From DASYML01 sp036399835 (GTDB lineage Bacteria > Acidobacteriota > Blastocatellia > Pyrinomonadales > Pyrinomonadaceae): a stretch of 29,698 nt of DNA. The translations under genes and the position numbers were made by a program. Below the pieces are notes generated by a model. The model was not told the DNA's origin and made no database searches. It saw only the letters and a list, made by a program, of their open reading frames with translations. This document shows, in pieces, positions 8,741 to 17,294 of this stretch (position 1 is its first letter; every line of letters begins with the position of its first letter). The stretch spans positions 1 through 29,698 of the forward strand of contig DASWMI010000169.1 of assembly GCA_036399835.1 (NCBI GenBank), in the 5' to 3' direction.

Positions 8741-10362
8741 TGACTGAAAATAATATTGAAGGATTACGCAGGATACGAAGGGCGCTCTTGAGCGTTTCGG
8801 ACAAGACCGGCGTGGTCGAGTTTGCGCGCAGTCTGCGCGGGTTCGGTGTCGAGTTGATTAGCACGGGCGGCACGGCACGGACTTTGCGCGAGGCCGGAAT
8901 CGAAGTCCGCGACATCTCAGAGGTGACGGGCTTTCCAGAGATGATGGACGGTCGCATCAAGACTCTGCACCCGCGTATACACGGTGGGCTGCTCGCGCTG
9001 CGAGATAAGGATGAACACCTCTCTGCCATGCTCGAACATGGAATCGAGCCGATTGATATGCTCGTCATCAATCTTTATCCTTTTGAGCAGACCATCGCGC
9101 GCGAAGGCGCAACGCTCGAAGAGGCCGTCGAGCAGATAGACATCGGCGGCCCGGCGATGATTCGCTCCGCCGCGAAAAACTACAGGGACGTGGCGGTCAT
9201 CGTCTCGCCCGTAGATTACAAGGCCATTATCGGAGAGATGGACCGGCAGGACGGCGCGCTCAAGCTTGAGACGCGAGGACGGCTGGCCGTGCGAGCCTTT
9301 CAGCGAACAGCCATTTACGACACAGTCATCCAGGCGCATCTGGCGCTCAAGCTGATGCCCGACACCAAAGAGCAAACGCCCGACACTCTACTAGAGGAGC
9401 CGGGCATCGAAGCTGGACCACAAAGTTGGCCCACAGCCTTTTATCTCTCGCTGAAAAAAGCATCCGACCTACGTTATGGAGAGAACCCGCACCAGCCTGC
9501 GGCGCTCTACTACACTCTGGACCAGAGCGGGGTCGCGCAGGCGGAACTGCTCTCGGGCAAGGAGATGTCATTCAACAACTACGTTGATGCGGATGCAGCC
9601 TGGCAGCTCGTCTGCGATTTTGACGAGACGGCCTGCGCTATCATCAAGCACACGAATCCGGCTGGCGCGGCTCTGGGCCAGTCTCCCGCAACGGCCTATC
9701 GCCGCGCCTTGGCGACCGACCCCCTCTCAGCCTTCGGCGGCATCGTCGCCTTCAACCGGACGGTTGACGAAGAGGCTGCACGTGCCGTCATGGAAATTTT
9801 CACGGAGGTCGTCATCGCGCCCGACTACCTTGAGGCGGCGATAGAGGCTTTGCGGACAAAGAAGAATCTGCGCGTCCTTCGCGCTGGCGCAACTCAAAGG
9901 GCTTCAGGGCTGGAATTCAAGCAGGTCACGGGCGGGATGCTGGTCCAGGCACGCGATATGCATCGCCTCGCGCGCGAGCAGCTCAAGATCGTCACCGAGC
10001 GCGCGCCCACAGAGGAAGAGCTAAGCTCTTTGCTCTTTGCCTGGATTGTCTGCCAGCACACCAAGTCGAATGCCATCGTGTACGCGCGCGAAGGGCAGAC
10101 GGTCGGCGTCGGCGCTGGACAGATGTCCAGGGTTGATTCGGTCAAGATCGGTGCAATGCGCGCACAGCTTCCGCTGCGCGGCTCTGTCCTCGCGTCCGAT
10201 GCCTTCTTCCCTTTTCGCGACGGCATAGACGAGGCCGCGCGCCACGGCATCACGGCCATCATTCAACCCGGCGGCTCCGTCCGCGACGAAGAAACCATCG
10301 CCGCCGCCAATCAACACGATCTCGCGATGGCCTTCACCGGAGTCAGACACTTTAAACATTAG
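8740..10362 (+). CDS. purH: Bifunctional AICAR formyltransferase / IMP cyclohydrolase
   Basis: 540 aa, close to the usual length. It catalyses the last two steps of de novo purine synthesis: formylation of AICAR with 10-formyl-THF, then ring closure to IMP. The N-terminal cyclohydrolase (MGS-like) domain shows LLSVSDKTG, STGGTARTL and the MMDGRIKTLHPRIHGG block (about residues 17-85). The formyltransferase part shows LRYGENPHQPAALY, the KHTNPAGAA motif with the catalytic Lys-His pair, SAFGGIVAFN, and the C-terminal DAFFPFRDG and IIQPGGSVRDEE. No Shine-Dalgarno is visible, because the bases before the ATG belong to the repeat (TTATCATTT). Translation may be leaderless or use a weak site. Confidence 0.97.
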   Translation: MTENNIEGLRRIRRALLSVSDKTGVVEFARSLRGFGVELISTGGTARTLREAGIEVRDISEVTGFPEMMDGRIKTLHPRIHGGLLALRDKDEHLSAMLEHGIEPIDMLVINLYPFEQTIAREGATLEEAVEQIDIGGPAMIRSAAKNYRDVAVIVSPVDYKAIIGEMDRQDGALKLETRGRLAVRAFQRTAIYDTVIQAHLALKLMPDTKEQTPDTLLEEPGIEAGPQSWPTAFYLSLKKASDLRYGENPHQPAALYYTLDQSGVAQAELLSGKEMSFNNYVDADAAWQLVCDFDETACAIIKHTNPAGAALGQSPATAYRRALATDPLSAFGGIVAFNRTVDEEAARAVMEIFTEVVIAPDYLEAAIEALRTKKNLRVLRAGATQRASGLEFKQVTGGMLVQARDMHRLAREQLKIVTERAPTEEELSSLLFAWIVCQHTKSNAIVYAREGQTVGVGAGQMSRVDSVKIGAMRAQLPLRGSVLASDAFFPFRDGIDEAARHGITAIIQPGGSVRDEETIAAANQHDLAMAFTGVRHFKH

Positions 10363-10447
10363 TCTGAGAGTCCGAGAGTCCGAGAGTCCGGAGTCAAAAG
10401 CTTAAATCCTTTGACTCCGGACTCTCGGACTCTGAGACTCCAGACTG
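10361..10447 (+). repeat. Long intergenic inverted repeat, GAGTCCGA vocabulary, after purH
   Basis: A perfect 24-bp stem (10375-10398 with 10410-10433) and an 11-nt loop. The left arm contains three tandem copies of GAGAGTCC-type units ending in GGAGTCAAA. The repeat overlaps the TAG stop of purH. The structure could act as a terminator or mRNA-stabilising hairpin; no T-run follows. The following gap (10448-10558) has a TATAAT at 10469-10474 without a convincing -35. Confidence 0.85.
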
Positions 10448-10558
10448 TTCTTTGTTCGATGGCTTCTTTATAATTAACGGCAATTCTCCCTCGAACAGTT
10501 TGGCCCGCAGCGTCTTCCAGGAAAGCTGTTTGAGTTTTTTTTAGATGAAGGAATAACG

Positions 10559-11545
10559 ATGGCAGATTCTACATTGACAAACGCAGATGAGCAGAAAGAT
10601 TCCATACGCTGCCGCTACTGCGGTCAGCGCAACCAGATACGCGAGGGTGTCGGGGGCACGGCCAAATGCGGTCGCTGCCGCCTGCCTCTTTCCGACGAGC
10701 CGCACAAGAAGTTTGCGGAGTTGGATAAGCACGAATATGTGCATCCGGCTGACAGCCGCGCGCTCGCCACGTTGCGCACGATTCCCGGGATAGATTCGGC
10801 CCTCAAAAAGCTGCTCGCCGTGACGGGCGAATCCGCCATCCGCGTTATCTTTACGGCCAGCGCGGTGAAGGTCACGCCCAGACAATGCCCGGACCTGCAC
10901 GCCAAACTGCAAATCGCCTGCACCACCCTTGGCGTTGATATGCCGGAGCTTTTCGTCCAGCAGAATCCTATCGTCAACGCCTTTACCGGAGGCGTCGAGC
11001 GTCCGGTGATAGTGCTGCATACTTCGCTCATCGAACGACTCACGGACGAAGAGGTGCTGGCCGTCGTCGCCCATGAAGTGGGCCACATACACGCAGAGCA
11101 TGTGCTGTATCTGACTGCGGCACGCTTGATTGAGGCGCTGGCAAACGTCGCCATCATCGCTTCGCCCCTGGCGGCCATCGTCAAGGAGTTGCTGTCGGGC
11201 ACGATGCGCGCCGCGCTGCTGGCATGGGCGCGTCGCGCAGAGCTTTCCTGCGACCGCGCCGCGCTGCTCGTGACGCAGGACCCGCATGTCGTCGGTCGCA
11301 CTATGATGAAGCTCTGCGGTGGCACTTTCGCTTCCAGAGTTGACTACGAAGAGTTTCTGGCCCAGGCCAGGGACTTTCAGAAAAACTACGACGAGAAGGC
11401 GCTGGACCGTTTCTGGGCCGACATCATTACCTCCGGCCTCTCGCATCCCTTCCCGGTCTGGCGCGTCTCAGAGATTCTCAAGTGGGTCGAGAGCGGCGAG
11501 TACAAACGTTTGATGGACGGTGAACCACAGAGCGCGGCAGCTTAG
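10559..11545 (+). CDS. M48-family zinc metallopeptidase with N-terminal zinc ribbon
   Basis: 328 aa, ATG with GAAGGA about 7 nt upstream. Residues 18-40 form a zinc ribbon (C18-x2-C21 ... C37-x2-C40), reminiscent of ribbons that sense or bind a partner. The catalytic motif HEVGH (H172, E173, H176) and the downstream AELSCDRA (E228 as third ligand, D232) define an M48 peptidase of the HtpX/Ste24 clan. The segment between them (about 190-215) is hydrophobic enough for one membrane pass. M48 enzymes of this kind act in membrane or periplasmic protein quality control. The ribbon in front is less usual. The function of the ribbon is inferred, not shown. Confidence 0.87.
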   Translation: MADSTLTNADEQKDSIRCRYCGQRNQIREGVGGTAKCGRCRLPLSDEPHKKFAELDKHEYVHPADSRALATLRTIPGIDSALKKLLAVTGESAIRVIFTASAVKVTPRQCPDLHAKLQIACTTLGVDMPELFVQQNPIVNAFTGGVERPVIVLHTSLIERLTDEEVLAVVAHEVGHIHAEHVLYLTAARLIEALANVAIIASPLAAIVKELLSGTMRAALLAWARRAELSCDRAALLVTQDPHVVGRTMMKLCGGTFASRVDYEEFLAQARDFQKNYDEKALDRFWADIITSGLSHPFPVWRVSEILKWVESGEYKRLMDGEPQSAAA

Positions 11546-11599
11546 CCTAAGGTGCGGTGCAGTTAATCGAATAATCTCACAAGAAAGGTAATCAAGAAG

Positions 11600-13417
11600 A
11601 TGCCTCACCCAAAGGAAGAAGTCCAGGCTAAATACATCTGCCTCGACATAGAGGACTACACCAAGGAGCGGCCTGTTGAAGCGCAACTGGAGATTCTGGC
11701 GGCCTTGAATGAAATAGTCAAAAACAGTGTCAAGGAGGAATTGAATCCTAAAATCGATGAGAATTCGCCGCCTGAAGAGAAAAAGAGCCTTATGTACCTC
11801 CCGACAGGAGATGGCATGTGCATAGCTCTTCTCAATGTTCCCTCGCCTTTCGACATTCACCTCCTACTCGCTTTGCGCATACTCAAAGGCGTCAGTGAAC
11901 ACAATAGCAGGAACGTATCCAAGTCGCTGCGATTCGAGGTACGCGTCGGCATTCATGCTCATACAGATAGCTTGGTCGTTGATATAAACGGCGATCAAAA
12001 CATCGTCGGAGCAGGAATAAACACGGCTTTCCGTATCATGGGTTTGGCAGACGGCAGGCAGATTCTCGTCAGCCAGGATGTCTTCAATCAGCTAAAAAAC
12101 CATCTTAAATACGAAGACTCATTTATTCCTTTAAAGGCTACAGTCAGGCACGGCGCAGAGTTAGAGGTTTACCAGTTCAAAGGTGAGGGTCTTGGGTTGG
12201 AAGTCAATGCTGCTCCACAGATTATCGAAAAGCAAGCGCAAGCTACGCGAATATATGAAAGTATCATCGAACCGGGAACTGGCTTGGGGCTGGAGAAAGT
12301 ATATCGCTCGCGCGACGAAGGAGTGGCCCTGGACGTGAGGAATGACATGGAGGGCGCACAAGCTAGAATATGGTTGTTAGGCGTCGCCCTGCATAGTAGC
12401 TTCAACATCACAGAACCTGGCATCATGCGCCTACTCAATAACAAGATGGCGAGCGGAGTCGAAGTGAGGATACTTTTGCTTGACGCATTTCGGAGTCCCG
12501 CTGTCTTTCGAGCCTTGCTTGAAAGCAGTTGTGAAGAGTTTGGCCGCATTATCAACTACAACCGCAGGGAGCCGAGGCGGCAAGACCCTTTTTTTGAAAA
12601 TCAACTGTATATTAATTTTGAGGCTAACTATCTGAGGATGGCGAATTGGCTGAATTCCCAAGTCGCGGTCAGATATTACGCTCATGTCCCGAGTTGCTGG
12701 CTCGCCATCATAGACAATAAAGTCTACTATCAGGCTTACACATTCGGTGACGTCAGCGACGACCCACGAAGTCATCTTATCGGCTCTCAAATGCCGGTCG
12801 TCAAGCTACAGGGCGAGACGACGCCCTGTTGTATTCTTAGAGACCATTTTAATAAGCTTTGGCTGACATCGGACACTGATCTATTTATCATGGGGTCTCG
12901 AATTGCGGCGAGAGAATTAGCACTTTGGGATACCTTCGAGAAGCGTAAGGAGAGCAAGTGGTTTGAGCACATCTACGGAGTTCTGTGTAACGAAAAGTCT
13001 CCTGGACAAGATAGACGCATTTACGCTCGGCAACGCTGCCTCTCCTCGCTGCGACTCGGCGCTTCCGTCACGTGGGCAAACGGCGAAAAGACTAAAGCGA
13101 AAATTCTTAATTTTTCTCGCCAAGGCGCTCTGCTATCGCTTGAGCTGGGGATTGGCTCAGAGCTATTTACTTCCCTGCCTGACTATTACGAAGACATTGA
13201 GGAAGAAATAATCGTCAAATTGGAGATTGAGCCGGAAGGAGGTTGGGGGACAAATAGAGATAAACGTTTAGGAATACCGAATAACAGCGCGGCCAAATAT
13301 CTGGTTGACGGAGTTCTTCAATCGAGTGAAGGCAAGTTTAAATACATTCGTAAGGAGACACGCAAATTTAAAGAGCAGAATAGGCCGTGCGTTGCGCTAC
13401 AGTCGCATAGGAAATAG
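11600..13417 (+). CDS. Class III nucleotidyl cyclase - PLD-like domain - PilZ domain fusion protein
   Basis: 605 aa. Residues 1-195 are a class III cyclase. D16 (LDIEDYT) and D71 (TGDGM) sit at the two metal-binding positions, RVGIH at 115-119, and N141/R145 (INTAFR) at the transition-state positions. At the two base-recognition sites there are Leu67 and Asn134, unlike adenylyl (Lys/Asp) or guanylyl (Glu/Cys) cyclases. About 225-440 resembles a catalytically dead phospholipase D-like (DUF5919-type) domain: IWLLGVALHSSF, VRILLLD, and no HxK motif. About 470-560 is PilZ-like, with R473-x3-R477 and N504-FSRQ-G509, the c-di-GMP-binding pattern. The predicted role is cyclic-nucleotide synthesis controlled by another signal. 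The gene is AT-richer than its neighbours (11701-11760 has 22 G/C of 60), suggesting acquisition. AAGAAAGGT precedes the ATG. Domain assignments are by motif; the middle one is least certain. Confidence 0.8.
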   Translation: MPHPKEEVQAKYICLDIEDYTKERPVEAQLEILAALNEIVKNSVKEELNPKIDENSPPEEKKSLMYLPTGDGMCIALLNVPSPFDIHLLLALRILKGVSEHNSRNVSKSLRFEVRVGIHAHTDSLVVDINGDQNIVGAGINTAFRIMGLADGRQILVSQDVFNQLKNHLKYEDSFIPLKATVRHGAELEVYQFKGEGLGLEVNAAPQIIEKQAQATRIYESIIEPGTGLGLEKVYRSRDEGVALDVRNDMEGAQARIWLLGVALHSSFNITEPGIMRLLNNKMASGVEVRILLLDAFRSPAVFRALLESSCEEFGRIINYNRREPRRQDPFFENQLYINFEANYLRMANWLNSQVAVRYYAHVPSCWLAIIDNKVYYQAYTFGDVSDDPRSHLIGSQMPVVKLQGETTPCCILRDHFNKLWLTSDTDLFIMGSRIAARELALWDTFEKRKESKWFEHIYGVLCNEKSPGQDRRIYARQRCLSSLRLGASVTWANGEKTKAKILNFSRQGALLSLELGIGSELFTSLPDYYEDIEEEIIVKLEIEPEGGWGTNRDKRLGIPNNSAAKYLVDGVLQSSEGKFKYIRKETRKFKEQNRPCVALQSHRK

Positions 13418-13453
13418 TTCTGCGGTAGCTTCGCGTCAGAAATCCCCCCGTGC

Positions 13454-13459
13454 TAAAAT
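13454..13459 (+). promoter_or_regulatory. -10 element immediately before fabI (possible leaderless start)
   Basis: TAAAAT ends 6 bp before the fabI ATG and there is no Shine-Dalgarno in between. If it is used, transcription would begin at or within one base of the ATG. The -35 region (around 13431) is poor, so this is only a candidate. Confidence 0.35.
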
Positions 13460-13465
13460 CCCCGC

Positions 13466-14227
13466 ATGCTACAAAACAAATTCGGCATCATCTTCGGCGT
13501 TGCCAACAAGCGCTCGATTGCCTGGGCCGCTGCGCAGGCTTTGTCGGAAGCGGGGGCGCGGCTGGCTTTCACCTACCAGGGCGAGCGTCTCAAGGAGAAT
13601 GTCGAAGGGCTGGCGAGCGAGATGGCAGGCTCGCTCATAGTGCCCTGCGATGTGACCAGGCAGGAAGAGGTTGAAGCGGCGTTTGCGCGTGTCAATGAAG
13701 AGTTCGGGCGGCTCGATTTCCTCATCCACAGCATCGCCTTTGCGCCACGCGAAGCGCTCGAAGGCGAGTATCTCAACACCTCGCGCGAGGCTTTTCTGAC
13801 GGCCCTTGAAATCTCCGCTTATTCGCTCGCGCAGGTCTCGCGCGCCGCCGCTCCCTTGATGACCGAGGGCGGCAGTATTGTCACGATGACCTATTATGGC
13901 GCGGAAAAAGTCGCTCCGAATTACAACGTGATGGGCGTCGCCAAGGCTGCGCTCGAAGCGAGCACGCGTTATCTGGCATCCGACCTCGGCCCGCGCAACA
14001 TACGCGTCAACGCAATCAGTGCTGGTCCAATCAACACGCTCTCGGCCCGCGGCGTCTCGAACATGAGCGCGATTCTCAAGCATTGCGCAGAGCGTGCGCC
14101 TCTCAGACGCAACGTGGATGCGCGCGAAGTCGGCAATACCGCGCTCTTCCTGTGCAGCCCGCTGGCTTCGGCCATCACGGGCGAAGTGATACACGTTGAC
14201 TGCGGCTTTAACATCATGGCTGTCTGA
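13466..14227 (+). CDS. fabI: Enoyl-[acyl-carrier-protein] reductase (NADH)
   Basis: 253 aa, the usual length. It reduces trans-2-enoyl-ACP in the last step of each fatty-acid elongation cycle (cytosolic, type II synthesis). It is a short-chain dehydrogenase fold with the FabI-type nucleotide loop GVANKRSIAWAAA near residue 11. The active-site pair Y153-x6-K160 (NYNVMGVAK) is the FabI spacing rather than the Yx3K of ordinary SDRs, and there is an AGPINTLSARG substrate-loop motif. The C-terminus (GEVIHVDCGFNIMA) is typical. It is preceded by a possible -10 only 6 bp from the ATG, and followed after 9 bp by the LOG-family gene, so the two are probably co-transcribed. Confidence 0.95.
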   Translation: MLQNKFGIIFGVANKRSIAWAAAQALSEAGARLAFTYQGERLKENVEGLASEMAGSLIVPCDVTRQEEVEAAFARVNEEFGRLDFLIHSIAFAPREALEGEYLNTSREAFLTALEISAYSLAQVSRAAAPLMTEGGSIVTMTYYGAEKVAPNYNVMGVAKAALEASTRYLASDLGPRNIRVNAISAGPINTLSARGVSNMSAILKHCAERAPLRRNVDAREVGNTALFLCSPLASAITGEVIHVDCGFNIMAV

Positions 14228-14236
14228 GGAGAGCTT

Positions 14237-14995
14237 GTGGCCGAAACTGATTCCACTGATTTAAAAGAGCAGCCCGGCTCGCGCGTCACGCAGGACGAGC
14301 AACTGCTTGAGACTCCGACTCAAGACGACTTTACGCACACCGACACCTGGCGCGTCTTTCGCATCATGGGCGAGTTCGTAGAGGGCTTCGACCATCTCGC
14401 TACCGTTTCGCGCGGCGTCTCGATCTTCGGCTCTGCGCGCACACGCCCCGGCAACCCTTTCTACACGGCGGCGCAGGAGACTGCGGCGCTTTTGGCGCGC
14501 GCCGGCTTTACGGTCGTCACGGGCGGTGGACCAGGTATCATGGAGGCCGCCAACCGCGGAGCTTACGAGGCGGGAGGGACTTCCATCGGCTGCAATATAG
14601 AGCTACCCTTCGAGCAGAAAGGCAACGACTATCTGACGCGCTCGATGACCTTCAGGTATTTCTTCGTGCGCAAGACGATGTTCGTCAAATATAGCAATGC
14701 CTTCGTCATCTTCCCCGGCGGCTTCGGCACGCTCGATGAGCTGTTTGAATCCCTGACGCTGATTCAAACACACAAGATCAAGAACTTTCCTGTCGTTATG
14801 TTCGGCTCTGAATACTGGGGCGGGATGATTGACTGGCTGAGGGATTCAATGCTCAAGGCGGGAAATATTCTGGAGACCGACCTGCATCTACTACACCTCA
14901 CGGACTCGCCCTCGGAAGTGGTCCAGATTATCGTCAACAGCAAGGACTCGCTGAGGAAACTGGACCGGACAGTCTCGGACGACCTTCGCATCTGA
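14237..14995 (+). CDS. LOG-family (TIGR00730) Rossmann-fold phosphoribohydrolase
   Basis: 252 aa with a GTG start chosen for the GAGGAGA ribosome-binding site just upstream. The GGGPGIMEAANRG loop (about residues 96-108) and PGGFGTLDE (160-168) are the signature motifs of the LOG/lysine-decarboxylase-like family. These hydrolyse nucleoside 5'-monophosphates, releasing the base; cytokinin ribotides in plants, AMP-like substrates in many bacteria. The first ~45 residues are an extra, polar extension. The natural substrate in this organism cannot be told. The next gene is convergent; the 14996-15122 gap holds a weak GAGAC/GTCTC-type hairpin near 15005-15027 and no supported gene. Confidence 0.9.
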   Translation: MAETDSTDLKEQPGSRVTQDEQLLETPTQDDFTHTDTWRVFRIMGEFVEGFDHLATVSRGVSIFGSARTRPGNPFYTAAQETAALLARAGFTVVTGGGPGIMEAANRGAYEAGGTSIGCNIELPFEQKGNDYLTRSMTFRYFFVRKTMFVKYSNAFVIFPGGFGTLDELFESLTLIQTHKIKNFPVVMFGSEYWGGMIDWLRDSMLKAGNILETDLHLLHLTDSPSEVVQIIVNSKDSLRKLDRTVSDDLRI

Positions 14996-15122
14996 CAGCC
15001 TTTGAGACGGACTCCTTGAGTCTCAGTGAAAGACCAGACCGCAACAAAAGTCTAAGACAGCACGCCGAGGCTTGAGGATGAAGGCCATGCTCTTAATGCT
15101 CTGCCTGAAGAGATGGCGAGGC

Positions 15123-16214
15123 TCAGTTGGCCGACTGGCGTGTCTCGGATGTGAGAGCCTGTTGGACCAGAGGTTGAATCTCTTCCTTCTCTAAATCTTC
15201 CACGCCATCCGGCAGATACTCTGCCAGTAACGCGTCGATCTTCCCTTCTAAATGTTTCGCATTGTCGCCGTTGCCGAGCTGATTTCGCAGATTCAACAGG
15301 AGGGCTGTCACTTTGAGGCGGTCAAGATTGCGCTCCTCGGCAGCCTGTGCCTTTGCCATCTGCCCCTGAGCCGCGAGGATGTCTTGAGGCTCGCCGCGAA
15401 CAAATGATTCGACGCTCTCGATGAGTCGTCTGAGAATCCGATAGACGACCGTGCCGGAGAAGCCTCCGATCATTGCCAGCGTCGGCTTCTGAAGTTGAAT
15501 CGCCTGCTCAGAGGCTTTGAGCGGGATGAGCTGCGCGAGGATAAAGCCCGCGATCACGCCGATGGCTATCTTGATCCAGTAAGAACTCCTGTAGCGCGGG
15601 TCGAAGATGCCCTTGACGATATAGCTGTTCGCTTCAAAGAGCGCGGCGAAGGATGCGCCGATGCCAGCCGCCGATAGAAAGAAGAGTTCAAAAATGAGTA
15701 GAGACCAGCCCGCAGACTTATATATGTCTCCGCCTCCGGCGTCATCGTTAATCGCAGGAGAGAGGCTCAGCAGGATAAAGGCCAGGAGAAAGCCGAAGGC
15801 CAGCAGCATGATGATGCGAACGAGTCCGACAGACCCCAGGAATTTGCCGACCCTCTTTTTATTCCTCTCCTGGTCCAGATAGCCGAGCGTCCTCGGCGTG
15901 GCGGGCGCGACGATTTTAGACAAACGCTCGTGCGCGAGCACCAGCCTTTTAAGAGCATCTTGAGAGACTTCCGCCCGCGCCGCTCCGTTGATGCTTCCAG
16001 CGCCTGCGGAGATTGATAAATCAGCTTCCGCAGAGCCGGTCTCATGTTCATCTTGCTGCGACTGCGCGGCAAACATCTCTAAGGTCTGGATAACAGATGG
16101 CGGCACGGCCAAACCTGATGACAGGGCATACTTCGCCATCACTTCCGTATCATGAATTAGCTGCTTGAGCAGCATTGAGGTGCTGCCTTGATTTGAATTG
16201 GACCTGTTTTCCAT
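15123..16214 (-). CDS. Polytopic membrane protein of unknown function
   Basis: 363 aa from the ATG at 16214, chosen because AGGAG sits 6 nt upstream on the minus strand; the open frame extends 20 codons further without such a site. The first ~130 residues are soluble and polar with low-complexity Ala/Ser/Gln stretches. About four hydrophobic segments follow between residues 140 and 285 (IIMLLAFGFLLAFILL, LIFELFFLSAAGIGASFAAL, IAIGVIAGFILAQLIPL, TLAMIGGFSGTVVYRIL). A charged, probably helical C-terminal tail of ~90 residues completes it. I do not recognise a family. The soluble N- and C-terminal parts around a small membrane core suggest a scaffold or sensor, which is only an inference. Confidence 0.75.
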   Translation of the reverse strand: MENRSNSNQGSTSMLLKQLIHDTEVMAKYALSSGLAVPPSVIQTLEMFAAQSQQDEHETGSAEADLSISAGAGSINGAARAEVSQDALKRLVLAHERLSKIVAPATPRTLGYLDQERNKKRVGKFLGSVGLVRIIMLLAFGFLLAFILLSLSPAINDDAGGGDIYKSAGWSLLIFELFFLSAAGIGASFAALFEANSYIVKGIFDPRYRSSYWIKIAIGVIAGFILAQLIPLKASEQAIQLQKPTLAMIGGFSGTVVYRILRRLIESVESFVRGEPQDILAAQGQMAKAQAAEERNLDRLKVTALLLNLRNQLGNGDNAKHLEGKIDALLAEYLPDGVEDLEKEEIQPLVQQALTSETRQSAN

Positions 16215-16291
16215 GGCTTCTCCTGGATTGTTTGCCGATGTCGGGAGCGAGGAGCTTGTTTGCGCGAGAGACAATGGCTCAACGGAGAACC

Positions 16292-16321
16292 ATTTTAAGA
16301 TAAGTTGGACCGGAGGCTCAA
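16292..16321 (-). promoter_or_regulatory. Promoter candidate for the membrane protein gene
   Basis: On the minus strand: TTGAGC at 16316-16321, an 18-bp spacer and TAAAAT at 16292-16297, about 70 nt ahead of the start codon at 16214. It lies in the 160-bp gap after cutA. Confidence 0.5.
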
Positions 16322-16376
16322 TGCTATCGCCTGTTTGTTCGAGCGCGAAGCGAGTCGCTTTATGTCGGACGCGAGT

Positions 16377-16766
16377 CTAGCCGTTCGCGCTTTCCGTCGT
16401 AGCATCTTCCGTACTGTCGAGGCTCAAACGTTGCGGCTTGACATTCGCTTCGAGCCATTCAAGGTAGGGCGCGGAGATAGACTTGATGGGCAGGGCTATA
16501 ATCTCAGGCGTTTCGTAGCTATGGAGGGCGCGGACTTCGCGTTCCAGCTCTTCAAAGTTCGACTGCGTAGTCTTAATGACGAGCAGGAATTCAGCCGAGC
16601 GCTCGATAGCGCCCTTCCAATGATAGACGGATTCCATCTCCGGCATAATCTGCACGCAGGCTGCGAGGCGCGAAGCGACGAGCATTTCGGCCAGTCGCGC
16701 AGCCTCTTCACCGCTCGCCGCCGTGACCAGCGCCACGATTGCCTCTGCTGCCGCACTCTCGCTCAT
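16377..16766 (-). CDS. cutA: CutA-type divalent-ion tolerance protein
   Basis: 129 aa from the ATG at 16766, chosen because GAGAGGAGG lies 8-10 nt upstream; the frame is open further but without a site. It has the CutA1 layout: an N-terminal strand IVALVTAASGEEAARLAEMLV, then RLAACVQIMPEMESVYHWKG (about 38-57), the strand FLLVIKTT, and the HSYETPEIIALPI block. CutA1 forms a very stable trimer; copper binding has been shown in some species, though its function is debated. It is 87 bp downstream of the DUF2007 gene on the same strand. Confidence 0.93.
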   Translation of the reverse strand: MSESAAAEAIVALVTAASGEEAARLAEMLVASRLAACVQIMPEMESVYHWKGAIERSAEFLLVIKTTQSNFEELEREVRALHSYETPEIIALPIKSISAPYLEWLEANVKPQRLSLDSTEDATTESANG

Positions 16767-16853
16767 ACTCGCTGTCCTCCTCTCGACTGGACCAGGAAGA
16801 AACTCGCCGCGCGCTCTACCGGAAAAAGCCTCGCCGCGCCAAAGCTTCACAGA

Positions 16854-17267
16854 TTATTCATCGTCGTCATCCCTGGCCTCTGCCCGCAGCTCTTCATCTT
16901 CTTCTATGGTCGTGCCCGTGAGCGGCGTTGTGTCCTCGCCGAAGTAGGCGTTGTAAAGCTCCTGTGCGCGGTCGTAGTCGCGCTCGTCAACGAGCACGGC
17001 GGCTCCCGGCGATGTCGTCGAGAGCAGCGGCGCAAAGGCGTCTGACCCGCCGGATTGGACCACTGAGCGAATGCCGTTTTGCGTCAGGATGTCGTTGACC
17101 ATCTCGGCTTCCGCCGGAGAGCCTATGTTGTGCAGCGCGACGAAACGAGCCTCGCTATCGTCGCGCTGCTTATTCTCAGGGGTCAGACGCTCGACCAGCT
17201 CCGCGCCGTCGTCAGGACAACTCTTGATGCCCGCCTCGTATTCCGATTCGCAAACAGGACAGAACAT
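16854..17267 (-). CDS. DUF2007-type protein with N-terminal zinc ribbon
   Basis: 137 aa from the ATG at 17267, chosen for GGAG six nt upstream. It begins with a small zinc-ribbon-like motif (CPVCESEY ... CPDDGAEL), followed at about residues 40-110 by a DUF2007 domain (ARFVALHNIGSPAEAEMVNDIL, then a GAAVLVDERDYDRAQELY segment). DUF2007 proteins resemble PII-like signal transducers in fold, but their targets are unknown. The C-terminus is a very acidic tail. It is in line with cutA downstream and the PfkB kinase upstream. Confidence 0.82.
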   Translation of the reverse strand: MFCPVCESEYEAGIKSCPDDGAELVERLTPENKQRDDSEARFVALHNIGSPAEAEMVNDILTQNGIRSVVQSGGSDAFAPLLSTTSPGAAVLVDERDYDRAQELYNAYFGEDTTPLTGTTIEEDEELRAEARDDDDE

Positions 17268-17294
17268 AAATTCTCCAGAGTGATAAATAATCAA

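Noticed and set aside
7386..10447. Classic Rho-independent terminators at the repeat hairpins
   Set aside because: Stems are long but no T-run follows any of them; kept as repeats, with terminator function only possible.
15078..15191. Small plus-strand frame (ATG 15078) with GAGGATGAAG before it
   Set aside because: It runs into the antisense strand of the membrane-protein gene and has no recognisable pattern; chance is the simpler reading.
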